Shown here: piece by piece, positions 49,814 to 51,359 of the stretch
Numbering within the stretch: position 1 is the stretch's first letter
How the letters are laid out: each line of letters starts with the position of its first letter
Source: Clostridia bacterium
Lineage (GTDB): Bacteria; Bacillota; Clostridia; Oscillospirales; Acutalibacteraceae
Reading direction: 5' to 3'
DNA: 51,359 nucleotides
Assembly (NCBI GenBank): GCA_024692685.1
Contig: JAILMJ010000012.1
Location: 1-51,359 of the forward strand
Translations under genes and position numbers: made by a program
The notes under the pieces: model-generated
The model's input: only the letters and a program-made list of their open reading frames with translations
What the model was told of the DNA's origin: nothing
Database searches by the model: none

Positions 49814-51205
49814 TTAATCATCGTCATAGCTCGTGTCCTCTATGGTTACATTGGTGCTGTAAGCGACGGGACCGAGGCCCGCGTTTCCGCTCGGATATCG
49901 AGTGAAGCACGGTCTCATACCCTTAAAACCCCTTACTTTACGGGTTTCTCCCTTGATTTTTATCTTATTGCTGGGAGTTATACCGTATTTCCGGATGTTG
50001 TTTTTGAAGTATGTGAGCATAGACTGTGTGTTGCCGAGTTTTGCTCCGTTTTCGTGACACCATACCTTATATATCTCGACCAGCATCTGCGATGTGATTA
50101 CATAGTCGGGAGCAAATTCGATGTACCCTTCGGAGCAGGCAAAGTCCTCATAGTTGCTGCCCTGCTTCATCGCCTCTTCTACATTAGCCCTGCTTCTATC
50201 ACTCTCGGTGAACTGATAATTGTTCCTTATCAGTCTCCAGAGACCCGCGAGCATCCACCAGAATATCTGCTCGGCCTCTTCGCACATCTTATCTGCGAGA
50301 AAAGGATCGTTGACTCTGTTTTCGGGCACGGGCTTTGTTGAGATAATCAGCTGCCGTCTGAAAAAGCCCATGCTTCTGTCATAAAGCGAAACAAGAAAGC
50401 CGTTGCCGAAAGCGAGCAATCTTGAATAGATTCTGCTCTGATAGCTCTGCTTGCCCTTCTTCTCAACATCCATTTCCTCTTCGGCGGTTACAATTGATTT
50501 TATGTAGTTGGTATCAGGCAGAGCTCCGAGCTTCAAATCGTCATCAAGGAATACAAGCATATCCTCAAGGCAGGCTCTCGCGAACGGACTGTTTTCCACC
50601 TTCTGAAGACTTCCGGTGTAAAGACTGGTGCCGAATATCTTCTTGAGCACTATTCCTATTCTCGACTTGCCTTCGCCGCCTTCGCCTTTGATTATCATCA
50701 TCTTCTGACCTCTTGTTGACGGAATAAGCAGATAGCCGAGATATTCCTGAACCGTGGGAATATCTTCCTCATAAAACAGATCATTTATGAATCCGAGCCA
50801 TACTGGGCAGCTTTTGGATTCGGTGCTGTAATTGATGTTCAGTCTGTTCATGCAAAAGCACTTTTCCTCTTCAAATCTGCCGTCAAGGTAAAAGGTGCCG
50901 TTCTTCATAAATATCCTGTCCTCATAAACCGGCATGGTATCCTGCCGGCAGAATATCCTGAGCAGTTCGATTATGTTTTTTATCCTGTAAGAAAGAGATG
51001 TCTTTATGAACTCGCAGATTATTGAGTGTATTTCCGCGGCGATGATGCTCTCGTCGGTGATAACGCCGTCATAGTCATAGAAGACTCCGTTGATACAGAT
51101 TAAAGGATGCCGTTCGACAAACATTCTGCAGAAGGCATCCTCATCAATTTTTCCCGAATCCAGCAGCCAGGAAACATCGGGTCTTAAGTTTTCATTTTCA
51201 TCCAT
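49814..51205 (-). CDS. SF3-type replication helicase of the mobile element
   Basis: 463 residues. Walker A GEGGEGKS is at 174-181, Walker B-like MLVFLDDDL near 216, and the preceding region (VQEYLGYLLIP) matches the D5_N/phage-P4 primase-helicase module. A C-terminal region from about 340 looks like a winged-helix DNA-binding domain. Such proteins open and unwind the element's origin. The polymerase/primase domain common in full-length relatives is absent, so the protein is a helicase-only version. It overlaps the next upstream gene by 8 bases. Confidence 0.82.
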   Translation of the reverse strand: MDENENLRPDVSWLLDSGKIDEDAFCRMFVERHPLICINGVFYDYDGVITDESIIAAEIHSIICEFIKTSLSYRIKNIIELLRIFCRQDTMPVYEDRIFMKNGTFYLDGRFEEEKCFCMNRLNINYSTESKSCPVWLGFINDLFYEEDIPTVQEYLGYLLIPSTRGQKMMIIKGEGGEGKSRIGIVLKKIFGTSLYTGSLQKVENSPFARACLEDMLVFLDDDLKLGALPDTNYIKSIVTAEEEMDVEKKGKQSYQSRIYSRLLAFGNGFLVSLYDRSMGFFRRQLIISTKPVPENRVNDPFLADKMCEEAEQIFWWMLAGLWRLIRNNYQFTESDRSRANVEEAMKQGSNYEDFACSEGYIEFAPDYVITSQMLVEIYKVWCHENGAKLGNTQSMLTYFKNNIRKYGITPSNKIKIKGETRKVRGFKGMRPCFTRYPSGNAGLGPVAYSTNVTIEDTSYDDD

Positions 51206-51359
51206 TGTCTTCTATCATCCCTTTCACTCTGAGGATTTCATCGTCCGTCATACAGTCCATAAGGCAGTCGATGATATATCCGATGTACCCTATGTTCTTT
51301 ACCGAATAAGCAAACATCGGATGAAGCGTTTCGTCGCTCTCTTTTGGCTTATACTCGTC
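51198..51359 (-). CDS. Partial gene, C-terminal 53 residues
   Basis: An open frame running in from the window edge, ending with TGA that overlaps the helicase start by 8 bases. The visible part (HPMFAYSVKNIGYIGYIIDC, then LMDCMTDDEILRVKGMIE) is helical and acidic; no family can be named from this fragment. It belongs to the same mobile-element operon. Confidence 0.6.
   Translation of the reverse strand, partial: DEYKPKESDETLHPMFAYSVKNIGYIGYIIDCLMDCMTDDEILRVKGMIEDNG

Larger units (their letters stand above)
47117..51359 (-). mobile_element. Integrative mobilizable element (left part)
   Basis: Integrase, excisionase-like protein, MobV relaxase, candidate oriT and SF3 helicase follow in one direction and run past the window edge. 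The left border is set provisionally at the direct repeats. No conjugation ATPase or type IV secretion genes are visible, so the element would depend on a helper. It sits just beyond a tRNA-Trp gene, a common integration target, but an IS200 copy and a terminator lie between. Confidence 0.7.

Noticed and set aside
1-51359. CRISPR array, rRNA genes or prophage structural genes
   Set aside because: No regularly spaced repeats with unique spacers, no rRNA sequence and no capsid, tail or portal genes were seen.

Overview
The window looks like a chromosome segment from an anaerobic, low-to-mid GC Gram-positive bacterium of the Clostridia, most likely a gut-type Oscillospirales/Ruminococcaceae relative. 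This is inferred from the strong GGAGG ribosome sites, sigma-A type promoters (TTGACA/TATAAT), many secreted proteins with Gram-positive signal peptides, beta-helix carbohydrate enzymes, a tungsten-type aldehyde:ferredoxin oxidoreductase and a MobV mobilizable element. No rRNA or single-species marker is present, so the genus stays open.

Region by region. (a) 1-12 kb: an aldo/keto reductase start remnant, two secreted or anchored beta-helix proteins, a DUF3784 membrane protein, a secreted metallo-beta-lactamase-fold protein, a secreted protein that seems to use an ATA start, a gene graveyard (4.9-5.8 kb) with a near-identical copy of the start of the 10.8 kb gene, an LCAT-like secreted lipase, a PPC/DUF296 protein and an Ig-like secreted protein. 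(b) 11.9-16.3 kb: a TetR regulator with two matching palindromic operators around its own promoter, followed by an MMPL transporter fused in frame to a lipoprotein-like domain. (c) 16.4-27 kb: an ANL-superfamily acyl-activating enzyme, a 55-residue hydrophobic peptide gene with a perfect consensus promoter, a zinc-ribbon membrane protein, a lipoprotein, a membrane-anchored beta-helix enzyme, a GH31 glycosidase and a secreted protein of unknown function.

(d) 27-38 kb: a compact tungsten-enzyme module. On the minus strand an eight-gene operon encodes a tungstate importer (tupA-tupB-tupC) followed by pterin-cofactor genes (moeA, a moeA fused to a periplasmic-binding-like domain, moaC, moaA and a MOSC protein). 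Divergently, mogA, a ThiF/MoeB-like E1 enzyme, aldehyde ferredoxin oxidoreductase, a MoaD-type sulfur carrier and a four-cluster polyferredoxin form a second operon. The tupA leader can fold into a multi-stem structure and may be a Moco/Tuco-type riboswitch. (e) 38-44 kb: a seven-gene minus-strand operon joins a FecCD-type ABC importer to a TiaS-like protein, an 8-Cys mini-protein and two secreted Big_5-type proteins, one of which ends in a Cys/His-rich tail. I know of no described system with this composition, and it is the best candidate here for something new.

(f) 44-46.3 kb: a PilB/GspE-type ATPase and two tRNAs. One is CAT-anticodon with a badly mismatched anticodon stem and the other is tRNA-Trp. 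(g) 46.4-51.4 kb: an IS200-type element (tnpA only), then the left part of an integrative mobilizable element (phased direct repeats, tyrosine integrase, excisionase-like protein, MobV relaxase, a probable oriT hairpin, and an SF3-type replication helicase) that runs off the window.
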